Of a stretch of DNA of 64,000 nucleotides, positions 36,761-48,804 are shown piece by piece; position 1 is the first letter of the stretch; every line of letters starts with the position of its first letter. The translations under genes were made by a program, and so were the position numbers. Location of the stretch: positions 124,001 through 188,000 of the forward strand of contig VWPU01008529.1 of the NCBI GenBank assembly GCA_013398955.1. The letters run 5' to 3'. The notes beneath the pieces are model-generated. The model saw only the letters and a program-made list of their open reading frames with translations. It did not search any database and had not been told where the DNA came from. The stretch comes from Callaeas wilsoni. Its lineage: Eukaryota; Chordata; Aves; Passeriformes; Callaeidae.

Positions 36761-37889
36761 TTTCCCAAGGGGCAGTTCGCTCAAATCATTTGTTCTTGGG
36801 GTTTGTGCATGGTTAGTGTATATGACACTGTGGATGTACATAAGACTACTCAACAGAAATTGCTGACGTCAATTAATGCTTTCTTTGCTCTGAAAGACTT
36901 CATCTACAGACATCTCAAAGGTGTGAAACAGAATTAGGGCACAGGGACATGGTCCTGCAATAGCACATGTGAGTTTTCTAAAGGAAACATGTAGCAAAAG
37001 TGAATTTAAAGCTGTCATAAACATGCTTCATGTCACAGGTGAAAAAATAAAGACTACAATAGGGAAACAAGACTCAGATAGTCCAAGCAAGCCTGATAGT
37101 TCTTTTAAGGATCAGGAGTAGTGAAAGCAATGGTAAAGAAAGGTCCAAGGACACAGTGCTTTGTAGTGCCCTAAAATGGTGTTTCGAATTTGATTTATAA
37201 ATGGAAACCAGGGAGCTGAGAAAAAACCCTGTAACTATATTTTATTTTATAGAGGAAAAAAAAAAGCATGAAAAGAGAAAAAATACTTGAGATGGCCATT
37301 TCCAAAAAATGGAGTAAGAAAGCCGTGAGACCAAAAAAAAGACACGTTGATGTAGCTGAGGCAGCAGATGACCAATGTATGAGCTCTGTGCAGTAGAATA
37401 AAGAAAAGGCTGAATTTTTAGGTTTTAGACCCAGTTTTATGCTACCATCTAAACATAGTTGAATATTTCAGGTGACTTTCCATTAAATGATTTACTAATT
37501 TTTTTTTTTTTTAAATTCAGCTGTATGGCAGTTTAGTAAGACTGTAACAAGTTCCTTATGTAACTTCTTTGCTAGTGCTTCGTGCAACCTCATGGTTCTT
37601 GGAGATTATTTTTTCCTGTGCCTTCGGCTGAGATTCCTTACTGGGCTGGCACATCTCTTTGAATTGCTTGCTCTTCTTTACCTTTTGTGATTGCCTATAT
37701 TCTTAATACAGAAGAGAGACACATAATGAGTTACTTTTTTACTGTGTTTCTTTTTACACAAGTCTCTTACATTTGAAGAGGAATTTTTTATTTAGCGACT
37801 TTTATAGTGTTATTTAATAGCTATATCTCCACTATAGTGGATCATATTTTTCAATTACTGCCACTTTCTATTTTAGATAATTTATTCGG
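36761..37889. other. No recognisable feature
   Basis: AT-rich with a T12 run at 37500-37512. Nothing supported. Confidence 0.5.
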
Positions 37890-37975
37890 CCTAATTGTGA
37901 ACCAGGTGCTAGGTGCTGAGCAACAGTAAAGAAGGCGTGGGCTTTTTCCCGGTGAATTTGCAGCTTATTGGCGGT
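37890..37975. mobile_element. Possible old LINE/SINE tail relic
   Basis: ACCAGGTGCTAGGTGCTGAG, CAACAGTAAAGAAGGCGTGG, then GAATTTGCAGCTTA resembles the 'GTGCTAGGCGCTGTACAAACACA...AGACAGTCCCTGCCCCAAAGAGCTTACA' motif shared by several amniote LINE/SINE tails. Similarity is short and diverged. Confidence 0.3.
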
Positions 37976-39751
37976 CGTTGTGCTATTCTGGTGTTTGGAA
38001 CAGATAACATTGTTTTTTAAGCATTGTTAGCGTTCTAAAACAGTCTTCACCACACTGGAGATTTTCATGAATAAGCTTTGGCAGAATGAAACTGGAGAGG
38101 TTTGTTGGGTTTCCCGATTGTGGTTTTTTTCACCAAAACCTAGTTTACAAGACCACAGAAAAGTGATGGTCAGGTAGTATTTAAATCAGAAATGGTGCTG
38201 TTTGTACAAGAGCTTGTCATGAAGCCCAAAGCTTTTTGTGGGGTATATGCAGGATTTGCATAATCAAACTTCAGCAATCTAGCCTGCATGTGTGAGCTGG
38301 GCCCAGGCTCCTCATATACTGAATTAAGACAGATAGGTACCCACTTCTTCATTGTCCTCTGGAAGCTCCCCTTTCACATAAAACCTGCTGGCCGAGGGAC
38401 CTCTAGGAAGAAGGTATCACTGTCCCATTGTGCAGCCACACTGCAGAGATCTGCACAGGCAGAGTCTCGGTAGTGAACAGTTATGTGGGTTTTTGAAAAG
38501 TTATATCACTAAATCTAGGACAATCGTCCACATCGGAAATCACAGCTATGCTTAGGGATCAGTGTTATTGTGAGGAGACAGGGGGCAAAGGAGATCAGCT
38601 GGTCTTTTACACAGAAGAGAGTCTGGATTGAAGGGGGTCAGATCAGGAGCTCATCTGTAAATGAAAGCCCTCATTAGGCTATACTCCAGCGGAAAAAAAA
38701 AGGTTCACTGCACTTTTCTGGTAACCTCACTTATTAGGCAATTTTAATATAGCTGTAATAAGCTCCCTTCAAGCCAGACCTTGGGTAAGGCCTTAGAAAT
38801 GCTCAGCTGCCATGTGGCTTGTAACAAATATCACAAAGTATTGATTTATTCCATAACCGCTCCCTGCCATGTGTTATGTAAATAACGATTTTTGATAGAG
38901 TGTGTGGTTCTCCGTGCCGTAATGCAGAGGTCTTGGGAAGGTCTTGAGCCAAAAGATGAAAGGCCAACTGTCTCCAGTTGTCCTCAGGACGTGTGCATGA
39001 CACTGCAGCTGCATACACATGGACAAAGCCCTTCCCTTTTGAGTGCATTTAATAATTATGATTTTAATATTATATCTGGTTCTGCTCTGGCTGAATATAA
39101 TCTTCTAATTACACAGTTTTGAATTTTCTCAAATTGTCTCTATCCTTGATACTGTTAGTAATTCTCTACTGGTAAAACTAAATTCGCAGTGCTTTCATTG
39201 CATATGCTTATATCTCTACAGATTTAAGCTAGGAAAAAACCATGCAGTCTGAAAACACCACTAATTGTACTTCAGCTTGTATGTTGCAGAGCAGCCTCAT
39301 TCTGTTTTCCCACAGCCAAGAGAAGGCCTCAAGGCCAAAATGTCACCTCAGATTTCTTTTGATCTCAACTTATATTTTATTAACCCATTTAACTTCACTG
39401 AGAGTGTGCAAGGAAACATGTATATTCCCTTTCATATAAACCCAGCATTGTCCTTACATCTTGCGTGCAAATGTATGGACATTTTTTCATACAAAGGATT
39501 ATTTAGATGTAATCTATATGCCTTGTGAGTTACAGATAAGAAGGGGCGGGCACCATTTATTCTGCAATGTTTATGATTTATTTCCCTTTTATTTTCTCTC
39601 TTTAACTCCATCCAAAATATTTCTGAGAGTCTTAGTGAAATATAATACTAGAAGCTTTAATGGCACCTTTTCATCTCACAATTGCAGAGTGCTTTTCAGG
39701 GCTTAATTAAATTTTACAGCGTGCCTTTCAGGTGAATGTAATTTGAATGCA
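37976..39751. other. No recognisable feature
   Basis: Unremarkable. An A-run lies near 38692-38701. The part 39030-39120 is AT-rich with several TAAT cores. Confidence 0.5.
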
Positions 39752-39845
39752 TCCATTCCTGTTTGTGAGGAAACTGAGGCAGGGAGTGGTGATTAGCTCA
39801 AGGCTGTGAGCCAAATAAAATGTTAGAGTAAGAATTATGGCCCAA
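39752..39845 (-). mobile_element. MIR-like SINE relic, antisense
   Basis: The + strand reads TTTGTGAGGAAACTGAGGC, then AGGGAGTGGTGATTAGCTCA, AGGCTGTGAGCC and AAATGTTAGAGTAAGAATTATG. These follow the MIR reverse complement 'GATGAGGAAACTGAGGCTCAGAGAGGTTAAGTGACTTGCCCAAGGTCACACAG...GCAGAGCTGGGATT'. The GAGGAAACTGAGGC core is exact. Confidence 0.65.
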
Positions 39846-42800
39846 GAGATTTGATTAGGAGATTTGATAATTTCAGCAAAATTTGGTTCTTAAAAATTTC
39901 ATCAAACAGACAACACAGATGATGGCTGCCTGAATGGCAGAGGAGCCAAATATCTTCTCCAGACTCTTCCTTTCCTTAGCCTTTGTGATGACTAGTGTTT
40001 TATACTTCAGTCCAGTTTTGGTCTCACCAGTCTTTGGTCATGCCAGATGCTTGCTCAGTCCTCCAACATGATCAGGAGAAAAGGAGTGGGTGGTTACACT
40101 CTACCTCTGCCATCTTCTCAGCAAATGGTTCAGGCCTTTCACTCCTTTCCACTGAGAGGTCTGTTAGGGTGGGATTTGAATGCATCCACCCACTCCTACA
40201 GCCATGGTCTTCTACAAGATAAACTCAGGAATGTTAGTTGTGAAAGGCCTGAAGCTCCTTGCCTGGTGGTCAAGGGCGAAGTTTTCATCCATCTCCTCAC
40301 TGGAAAGTATGGAAAGCAGCCTGTCCTCTTCTGTGGGTAAGCAGGTAGCAGGGGAGAAAGCTGCTGGGACAAGTGTTCATTTATTCTGCACCTGTATCTT
40401 AGGAAGACCCTCTGTCAGTTCCGTCATCAGCAGTTACTACTCAAACATGGCTACTGATGATGCTGTAGGGTAGGCCATAAAGCATCATGTGGGAATGGGT
40501 TAGGACAGTGGGAAGATACACTTTCTGGGCCCTCAGTGTTCGTAGGCCAGAAATCATACTTGCTTTGGCCAGAGACTGACCGCAAGGGGAATGGAGCTCC
40601 GTGAGTGTCACTCCCCCATTGTGTGTTGCTATCTGCAGAGGGGATGGCATTTTCCAGCCTGTCTGGCAGGCCTAGAACTCATATATGCCGCAATTTAAAA
40701 AGCGGGGTGTGGTCATTTCTTTGAAGGTGTGTGAAACAAGACTGAAATCAAGCACATGAGAGATCCCACAGATAGAGTACACAGGCTGAGAGCACCCTTT
40801 CCTTTGTACCAGCTATCATGGTGAGAAAAGGTCATCTGGCTGTGAGACAGGCTCAAAACAAACAGGTCGGTATTTTTAATGAGCCAAAGAGTCAGTCTTT
40901 GGGAAATTCATTCTCTCAGTAGAGAAGCCAAAGATTGAATGATGTCCGTTTGTCACCAGACACCACTCTCAGATCCAGAGGAAAGAGAGGACACTTGTAG
41001 TCCTTCCCCGCCTGGCTCTGCTAGAGCCTCAGCCCGCAGTGGGCAAGCACTAGCACATCTGGGCATTCCAAAGCCTGAGCAGGGCATAGCAACCACAACG
41101 TCTGACTCTAGATCCTGCACGTAGGGTGTGGAATGTGGTACACAGTTTGTTTCCAGTGTGCTGTAACAGTCAGTCAGTAGCCACTAAACAGGTATAATGA
41201 AGGCAAAGAGAAGTTTTCTGTTTCCATTGTTGTCGGCCTAGTCTTTTAAAAGTACTTACTTGGGAGTGAAAGGGCTCCTCTTGGTTCTGCAGAGGCCAAT
41301 CTTCCAGTGCTGTATTATGCATGGTTTGTCTTTTTATCAGAATAGTATGATCGGAGTAAAAATGAGGTCAGACAATTGCCGAACAGGTTTTGCCACTTAC
41401 TGTTGATCATCTTTCTCATAACTTTCTTTTCTCCTTCATGCTGATCTCTTCTAATAGTCAAGTCAACAGCTGTGGCCACGTGCACAGGACATACTTTGAC
41501 AGCAGCAGGACTCAGCTGACAGACTCTGGAATACATCATTTCAGTAGCATCATCTGTGTCTATAGCTGGCTCTTCTATAACTGTATTGAAGGTTGAAGGC
41601 TTTGTGTGTTGCTCTTCTTTTCATCTTCTTTCCACTACATGAGCATTGCACAGGAATCTTAAAGTGTGTGTAGGAAAATGGACCTTGGGGACAGACTGTA
41701 CTTCAGGGTTAGAAACACAGCTTTTTTTAATTTATAAGTGCTTGGTTGTGTGTAAATCTGTTTCACTACCCAAACTTCACATCAAAGTATTTGAACTGTG
41801 CTGTACTTGATGAGAGCAAGAGTGCATGTTTGTCATTGCATAAGCAAAACAGAAATTCCTTTGGGGGTACAGAGACAGAGACCTGAACACAACACACCAT
41901 AGAGGATTTGCTGCTAATTCAGTGACAGAAAGTTTTGGGGTTTTTGCATTATTGACATTCTTCCAGATGAAAACCTCTGGAACGAATGCCATTTTGAACC
42001 TATTTATGATTGAGGCTATTTCACAAGGGTGCTTAGGCTCCTTTGAAACCTCTCTGTGGGATTGAATTGGTGACTTTGGAGACTCCAGGCCACCGGGATG
42101 GAGTGCAGAAAATGCCCAGAAGCCTAATTCGCCTCTCACAGAGCACCGACACTCCCATTGACCCCACTGCTTGAATGCCTCTGCTGTCAGAAGAGAGCCA
42201 TGGTAAGAAGTCAGTCATGTATATCAGGAGGAATTTCTGCTGATCCCACACTGGGGAGAGCAAGAGAAATTCCCTGTGAGTGGAGAGAGTGTCCTCAAGA
42301 TCAGGATGCATTCCTGCCCTTTAGTGAGAATGATTCCAGGGTGTTGTTAAAAGTGTTTAGATTTCAGGAAGATTAGCTGCACCTTTCATTTGTCCTTTGA
42401 AGATTATTTTTGCTCTGTAAAGGGTTTTAAAAAATGGCAAACAAGTACAGGCACATACAAAAAAAAAAAAAAGAAAACACAAGGTTATGGGAAGAAGCTG
42501 AGATTCTATCTGTTTTATTGAATGATCCTGGTATACGGTAACAAGGGGACAGTCATGTGCTTAATCATCTCACTCTTACAAGTGGAAATGATGCCTGACA
42601 ACAGAATGTACTGATATGAATGCAAGAGTAGGGGAAAGGAAAAAATCCTAAGGAACAAAATAAGCATAATATGTAAGCAAAATTCTGCTAGGAGTATTTG
42701 TAGTGACAGATGCTTTGGTAGATAGGGCAAAAAATATATTCCTTTCTCCTACAGGGAAATAGGTGGAAGTCCATCAAATAAACTTTGTCCTGGCATATTT

Positions 42801-42916
42801 TATTTTTGCATAGAGGAAAAGGAAAAGATCGTTTTTGATGTCAGAGTTTTTTTTCTCTGCTGTTTTTTCCCCTCTCTGCCATACCAGAAAAAAAGATCAG
42901 GGAAGAAAAGCCAGGC
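39846..42916. other. No supported feature; A-run at 42459-42472
   Basis: The first part (about 40000-41120) is moderately GC-richer and carries several short frames on both strands without recognisable products. An A14 run lies at 42459-42472. Nothing else is identified. Confidence 0.45.
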
Positions 42917-42960
42917 AAAAGGAAAAAAAAAGGAGGTGGGGAGGGGAAAAAAAAAAAAGG
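42917..42960. repeat. Polypurine tract
   Basis: Forty-four bases of A and G on the + strand broken by a single T at 42937, with A9 and A12 blocks around a GGTGGGGAGGGG core. It lies just upstream of the TALE-site cluster at 43013-43342. Confidence 0.9.
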
Positions 42961-43004
42961 TTACTCTGAGTATCAGAGAGGGGGCTAATTGTCAAGGTTA
43001 TATC

Positions 43005-43450
43005 TCCACAGATGATTGATGTGAGGCTGGGTTTTTCTGTCAGCCTGTCACAAAGCAGGAATGTTTAATGTTCTCATTATTGGTTACGCTGTTGTGTATA
43101 TTTCTCTGTCAGCACTGCGGACCCATCTGAACTGCCAAGGCACTTCAAAGCCCTGCAGGTCATTTATCATCCTCCTGACGCTGCGAATGTTCAGCCTCAG
43201 CTGAGTGCCAGGGATTTGTTATGACTTGAGAGCCAGCTGACAGACAGGTCTGCTGCAAAAAGGATTCCTTTTTGTCACACTGCGAAAACATCAATGTTCC
43301 TATAATGGCCTACAACTGTCAAAGGGGACTGCCACCTGACAGTTGTGTGGTCTCACTAATTTGCAGCCCGGTGACTTGTTTCCTTGAGTTTAGATTCAGT
43401 TACGGTGTCACATGCAAACAGGTCACCATCTGTCGTCCTGTGCCAGGGGG
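43005..43450. promoter_or_regulatory. Candidate enhancer with PBX/MEIS-type site cluster
   Basis: TGACAG or its complement CTGTCA, the binding core of MEIS/PREP/TGIF (TALE) homeodomain proteins, occurs six times in 306 bp. Positions are 43037-43042, 43045-43050, 43106-43111, 43238-43243, 43316-43321 and 43337-43342. A PBX-HOX-type TGATTGAT lies at 43013-43020, just upstream. A random 306-bp stretch would be expected to hold about 0.15 copies (both strands, equal base use). The block is non-repetitive, has no recognisable coding character and is moderately GC-balanced. The most reasonable reading is a developmental cis-regulatory element. Conservation and activity are untested. Confidence 0.42.
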
Positions 43451-43458
43451 CACATGGT

Positions 43459-43533
43459 AGGGGGTGGAGAGGGAGAGAGAGAAAGGGGGAATGATGAAGT
43501 GGCAAACTGGGGGTGGGGGAGAGGCAAGGGGGA
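43459..43533 (+). repeat. G/purine-rich tract
   Basis: GGGGGTGGAGAGGGAGAGAG and AAAGGGGG at 43459-43490, then GGGGGTGGGGGAGAGG and AAGGGGG at 43509-43533. Several G-tracts lie close enough for a G-quadruplex. The tract adjoins the TALE-site block on one side and a POU/TCF-type site on the other. Confidence 0.85.
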
Positions 43534-43546
43534 AATAAAAACGGCC

Positions 43547-43559
43547 ATGCAAATCAAAG
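43547..43559 (+). promoter_or_regulatory. Overlapping octamer (POU) and TCF/LEF-type site
   Basis: A perfect octamer ATGCAAAT at 43547-43554 overlaps ATCAAAG at 43553-43559, the complement of the TCF/LEF core CTTTGAT. CAAAG is also a SOX-like core. Known POU/SOX or POU/TCF composites have similar layouts. Factor occupancy is inferred only. Confidence 0.35.
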
Positions 43560-43680
43560 CCGCATCTTTATTTTAGATTCCCGTTTTCCGAGTGTTTCTA
43601 GCCCACCACAATGTGAATCTCTGGAAGTTGTGTTGAAAATTGAGGCAGAGAAAGAAAAGACCTTGCAAAGAGCCAGAACT

Positions 43681-43738
43681 GGGAGGGGAGGGGGGGTGGG
43701 GGAGAGGGAAAGAGACGGGGGGAGAGAGAGAGAGAGAA
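43681..43738 (+). repeat. G-quadruplex-prone tract followed by (GA)n
   Basis: G-tracts at 43681-43683, 43685-43688, 43690-43696 and 43698-43702 are separated by single bases, the tightest class of G-quadruplex motif. They are followed by about eight GA units at 43722-43737. Frames on both strands through this tract encode only low-complexity peptides. Confidence 0.92.
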
Positions 43739-43749
43739 ATATCAGGGCT

Positions 43750-43955
43750 TTGTTTCCTTTCCCAGGCCATGACATGATTAATCGTTTTCTTCTGATCTAA
43801 TTTTGGAACATGAAAAACAGCACATTTGTCTTGAAGAAAAATGATGTGCCGTACTGCGCAGATGGAAATTTCGAGCAATGAAAAAGATTAAAGTGAAATT
43901 CCACTCCTTAGACCTAATCATGAGTTGTAGATTATTCTGTCGTTCTAACCAGATG
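43750..43955. promoter_or_regulatory. Candidate conserved non-coding block, downstream half
   Basis: A non-repetitive block after the GA tract with a PBX-HOX-type TGATTAAT at 43775-43782. It carries scattered CpGs (TGTGCCGTACTGCGCAG near 43845-43861, TTTCGAGC, CTGTCGTTC) and a CCTAATCATGAG homeodomain-type site near 43914-43925. It is probably part of the same regulatory region as 43005-43450. There is no coding character. Confidence 0.3.
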
Positions 43956-46900
43956 GTAGGCTTGATTCCACAACCCCCTTCTTATATTAATGAATACTAG
44001 ACTGTTATATTTGACTTAGGTAAGTGAAATGTCTATCAAGCCTAATGGACTGCCAGCCAGCATAACACATGTTGTACCACTGAGGGTCCTTGCTGCATTT
44101 TTCATGTTTTATACTAATGTAGAACATTTTGTTTCCTACTGTTTTCCATCATTGTCACTGTTTGCTAAATATTTTCACATGTAGGGGGAAAAAAAAGTAA
44201 AAAAACTTGTGTCCAGAGCTAATTTCCTCACGTGGGTCACAGCTATAATTCTACAAGTAAAACAGTCACCTGAAGCAATGCATACAAGAACTCAATAGTA
44301 ACTTGATTAAGTTCCCAGTCAACAAGACTGCACTAGGCTGTATGTTAACAAACCTAATTATAGGCAGCATGGTGATAAATTGTGCAGGGTGCATGTAGCA
44401 CATCTCTGAGGTCATGTCTAGAAAAGAAGTTTTGCCCCAGGGGACAGGGATGGGTGTCATTTCTAAATAAAGTAAATGCAGGTTCACTGATGTTTCCCAT
44501 TGGGTTGCCTTCCATTTTCTGACAAATGTTTTTCTAGCAAGGGTGTCCCAAGAGATCTTTGCGAGAACGGAAGAGTGGAGGAGGAGAGGAATGAGAGGCT
44601 GGGGGATTCTCTTTAACCTTTCCAAGTGTGCAGTCCGGTGACCGCCACGCAGCTCCTACCATGCTTGGACTCGTCAGAGCCATGGGTACTGCTAATCAGG
44701 TGTTGGGATGGGTGCCACCACTTGTACTTACAAACCGTGTTACCATTTACAGCGTTTAGCCGAACAAAATGGTACTTCTCACATATGCTGGATGTGAGAG
44801 TGGGATGGAATCTCTTCCTTGTATGTAAAATTAAAGGTAAAAAATCTGTTTTCTTGTGTCAAAAAAACAACAGTTGGGCCTTTGTGCCTGAGTGGCACCC
44901 CTGGTTCTGTTGGGGAGCACGCTCCCAGGTAGAGGAAGCGTGCGTGCACAGTGCTAATTTTAGACATTGAAAGAATCAACAGGATGCATGGATCAAGTTA
45001 CTCTCTGCCTAGGAGAGAACAAGTCCAGAAACTTGAGTAAGCAGTCAAGAGTTGTCCAAATCTGGACTTACTGAAGTATGATAGATACAGTAAAGTTATA
45101 AAAGTTCATTTAGGCTGAACAAAGAAAAGCAAAGCATCAAAATACACCTCCTAATTGAGAAACTAGGAAATCTACATGTGAAGTATTTTTGATAATGGAA
45201 TGAATTTAAAGCTTACATCATTGCTTTAGTGATTTTATTCTCACTATTTTCAAACAGTTTCTTCAGAGTCCCGAAATCTGACAGACATGCCTTTCTCAGT
45301 GAAATTACCATTGATTTTAACTGCTGAATAATGACTCTCAGACTGTGCCATAGAATAAACTCCAAATGGCACTCCAGTGTGAGTACCCTGCGCTTGGGAC
45401 CCTCATTGTTGATGATTTTCCCTGTTTCTCACACGCATAACATTTTTTGAAAGAATGAAGTGAGGAAGGCCTAAGCAGAATGTCCATTGTATCTTACCCG
45501 CACTAAAAGCAAACAAATTGGAAGTCTGAAAATAGTATGTCTCAGAACAATTTCTTTGTAATTAATTTTAATTAGCTATTTTATTTGTACAGATTGGCTC
45601 TATCTGAGAACATAAGCTAAAATACCAATATTTCACCACATTTCTTTTATGGTTGGATTTAGATTCTGTCTTAACCCTCCCTAAAGCTTGCTCTGAGGGG
45701 ATAAAAAATTTTCATTTAGGAGAATTCCTATGCAAAATATTGCATGGCAGATTTTTTTCCAATTAATTTAGACCAAAACTCCCACTTAGTCCTTTATACT
45801 GCTCTCAGGAAATGCAGGGTAAGTTACCCCTTTAAAACTATCTGTACAGATTACCCGCCTGTGTAGTTCCTAACCTCTGGGGAAAACTGGCTTTTTGCAG
45901 TGCTGCTTCTCTTCTGTGCAGGGCATGCGGAGCTGACTTGGCAGTGAAGGGAAAGTAATTTGCTCCTGACAAGGGCCAGTTGCAGACTATTTCTTCACTG
46001 GAAGAAAGTGACAATCAAGCAGGAAATTGTGACTGCAGTTCCTTATTTGAACTGATCCTTCTTAGGAGCTAGTAGACATATCTTAACTTAGCCTTTAGCT
46101 TGTTTTCCCCAGTCTCACAGCTTTGCTTTCCGTGAAATGTCAAGGACCTCAAATTCCTGTAGTGTTTACGGTTTGGTCTGTGGAATTTGTGGCCTGCTCA
46201 CAGTGTTGCAGATTTACAATTATGTTGGGGAGGCAACACAAGAGAGGCAGGCATTCCTCTTCCCGCTAGCATTTCCCAGAAATGGCTGCAGGTTTGGGAG
46301 AGCACTTCAACCTAGTGAGGAAGAGAGTAGCACATCTGGAAGGGAGAGCAAACTGTCTGTTGCTGTTGAATCCTTACTAAGTCAACTTGTTTCTAAGTGC
46401 AGGGACAGATGGATGGATGGAAGGCTGTGTTATAGCTATAGGGAAGCCTCAGAAAGCATTTGTCTTCCTGGAAGAGTGTATTACAGCCTTTCTGGTCTGC
46501 AGTGGGTTATCACCCTGCTGTAGCTTTGATCGATGGCAAGTGATGGCAGCAGGAAATAAAGGTCCACTCTTTGTGCTCAGGAACTCTGCCTAGGAGGGCA
46601 GGACCCTGACTGGATGGAACATCTCTATAGGTTTGGAAGCAGGTTACCTACAGCAGGGTCAGCGAGATGTTTGCCAGTGTCTGTGTGTCCAAACTCTGCA
46701 TAAGTGCTCAGAGCTGGGCTGCTTGTACCCATGGATCAATCAATTTGCCCACAGAGGGCTGACAGCTCTGAAACAACCTGATGTCAGCTTTCTGCAAACA
46801 TGAATCCATGGCTCTTAGCATTTTGTGTAGGATATCCCTTCCTTGTGTGGCGGATGCCTTTCTAATATTCAATGCCAACCAAAGACGGATTTGCACACTA

Positions 46901-48069
46901 CCTCCACACACCCTATCCTTCATTGCCTGTTGCCTGTTTTACTTCAGAGAAAATTACTCTATTCATCTTTCTGACATGAGGCTCAGGTCATCAGATGCCA
47001 AAGCCATTCCCCCCTGGGCAAAGTGTCTCCCTCTGGTGGGCCTGGGGGCGAGGGAAGAAGGAACAAGCTCTTTCTCATCTGAACTGCAAAGCCATCATTT
47101 AGAATAGTTGTCATGTGAGAAGTGACAAGTCTCTTTTTACCCCTCTACTATTTATTTCCATTTTACGCATATTCCAAACTTCCCGTTCTCCATGCACTCT
47201 TCTTGCTTTTGTACCCTGTAACTTTCGTCAGTTTGTTTCTTTTCTTTCAGATGTGCTCAAGACACAGCACAAGTTGATACAATCTAATACAAACTTCCTT
47301 GTTTGCTCTATCATAAAATGTAGTGCCTTGTGTGTTCATTCTCCTCCTGTCATCAAGTGCCAGCTTCAGCAGGACTTAGTACTCCAGGTTCTTCCTGCTG
47401 TCATTTTCACTTCTCCCTAAGGACTAAACATTTAAAACCCGAGAAATGCTAACTGAGATCCTAAGTAACACTTGAACCATGCTGATCTTGGGTAAACAAT
47501 TCCCAGAGTGTTACCATTCCTGATGTTGAAAGAGCAGATCAGTGAAAGAAAAGAACATGCATACAAATTCTTGATAATCGGGCAGCCAGCTAATTTGTAA
47601 ATATTAAAAGATTCCCTTAGAAGACATTAATTTTGTTTGTGTTTAAAATGGCACGCAGGCTAAGGAGCTTACCTTTTACTCATTTAAGACTTTTACCCAA
47701 TTTTTAATAGGACTTAATGGTTTAAGGCTCAATTTAGAGAGCAGAATACTGGGTACATTTTTTTTTGGTCTATTTCTTATGTAAATATTTGTATATTTAA
47801 AGTTGGCTTCATTAAACTAATTTTTGCAGTCTACAGAGCAGACAATTAAGAGGAAAGATTGCCCATCACCCTTTGAGCAGAACTTTTTTTGCCCCATCAC
47901 ATGCCTATATGGGAGGTTATATCAGGTGCTGAAGGAAAACGTGATCTTTTGTTGGCCAGATGCCAGCCTTTCAGCATAAGAGCAGGTATATCTTTTTATT
48001 AAAAGGTAAAGCAGCAACATTTCTTGCTTAAATAAGGCTTTAGACTCTCATCTCCTTCCAAAGTATAGG
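43956..48069. other. No supported feature
   Basis: Gene-poor. Open frames (for example 46137-46523 on +) lack recognisable domains. The stretch 47640-47740 contains CTTAC, ATTTAAGAC and GACTTAATGG homeodomain-like cores but no clear element. Confidence 0.45.
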
Positions 48070-48740
48070 TTGGGTTGTATGAGGCCCCGACTGGCTTTAA
48101 GAGCTCGGTGAAGCTCAGCTGAGGCCGGGTGCCGCAGCCCTTGCCTGCAGGTCCAGGCCGACTCAGCCTTGGGCTGTCTGCTAAGCCAGGTTACAGGTGT
48201 TCCAGTGCCATCCATTCATTGCTCCGGCTTGCTGACTGGCGTTCTGGGGTGGACTCCAGATCCGCCCTGCAAGGTAAATTTGTCTCCTGTCTGTATCCTG
48301 GGTGTACCTGAGAGCTGTGTCACAAACCTGTTTTCAGCCTCCTCTCTTGATTGTGCTTCCTAGAAGGAAGCTGCCATTGACTCTTTATCTCACCTAGTCT
48401 GGGACTGTCAGGGGACCGCACTGCAACCAACAGCCTGGTCCTATTAGGCAATGTGGGGCTGCACCCTCATTTCCCAGCTTCTTCTCTCCTTGGAGAAGCC
48501 CTGCTCTTTCTGCTCCCTGATGACTGGCCCCGTTTAGGATTCAAGTGTGCAGTGCAGCAGGAGAGCTCCTAGGCAGCATGCCTTTAGTCAAGGTCTGGCC
48601 TGTCTGTGGCCCTGTTCCATGTTCCTTGCTCAAGAAAAGCAGTGTCTGCTTGAACATCTCACTGCTTCACACGGTACCAGGAGCAGTGGGTTTTCAAGGG
48701 GCTGGAGAAGGAGAAGAAGTCTGTTCCTGATTCTGCTTGG
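48070..48740. other. GC-richer stretch, unidentified
   Basis: GC content rises and CpGs appear (GAGGCCGGGTGCCGCAG near 48121-48137, CTCCGGCTTGC, GATCCGCCC). A donor-like CAAG|GTAAAT lies at about 48270-48279 without a convincing acceptor. No repeat or protein recognised. Confidence 0.35.
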
Positions 48741-48804
48741 TTTTTAAACTGTATAAGCAGTTCCCACTTCAGCATGGAATCTTTTTGTTTTCAGTAGACT
48801 CAGA

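Noticed and set aside
43513..43878. Open frames on both strands through the G/GA tract, giving Arg/Glu/Gly- or Ser/Pro/Leu-rich peptides
   Set aside because: Low-complexity translation of simple repeats.
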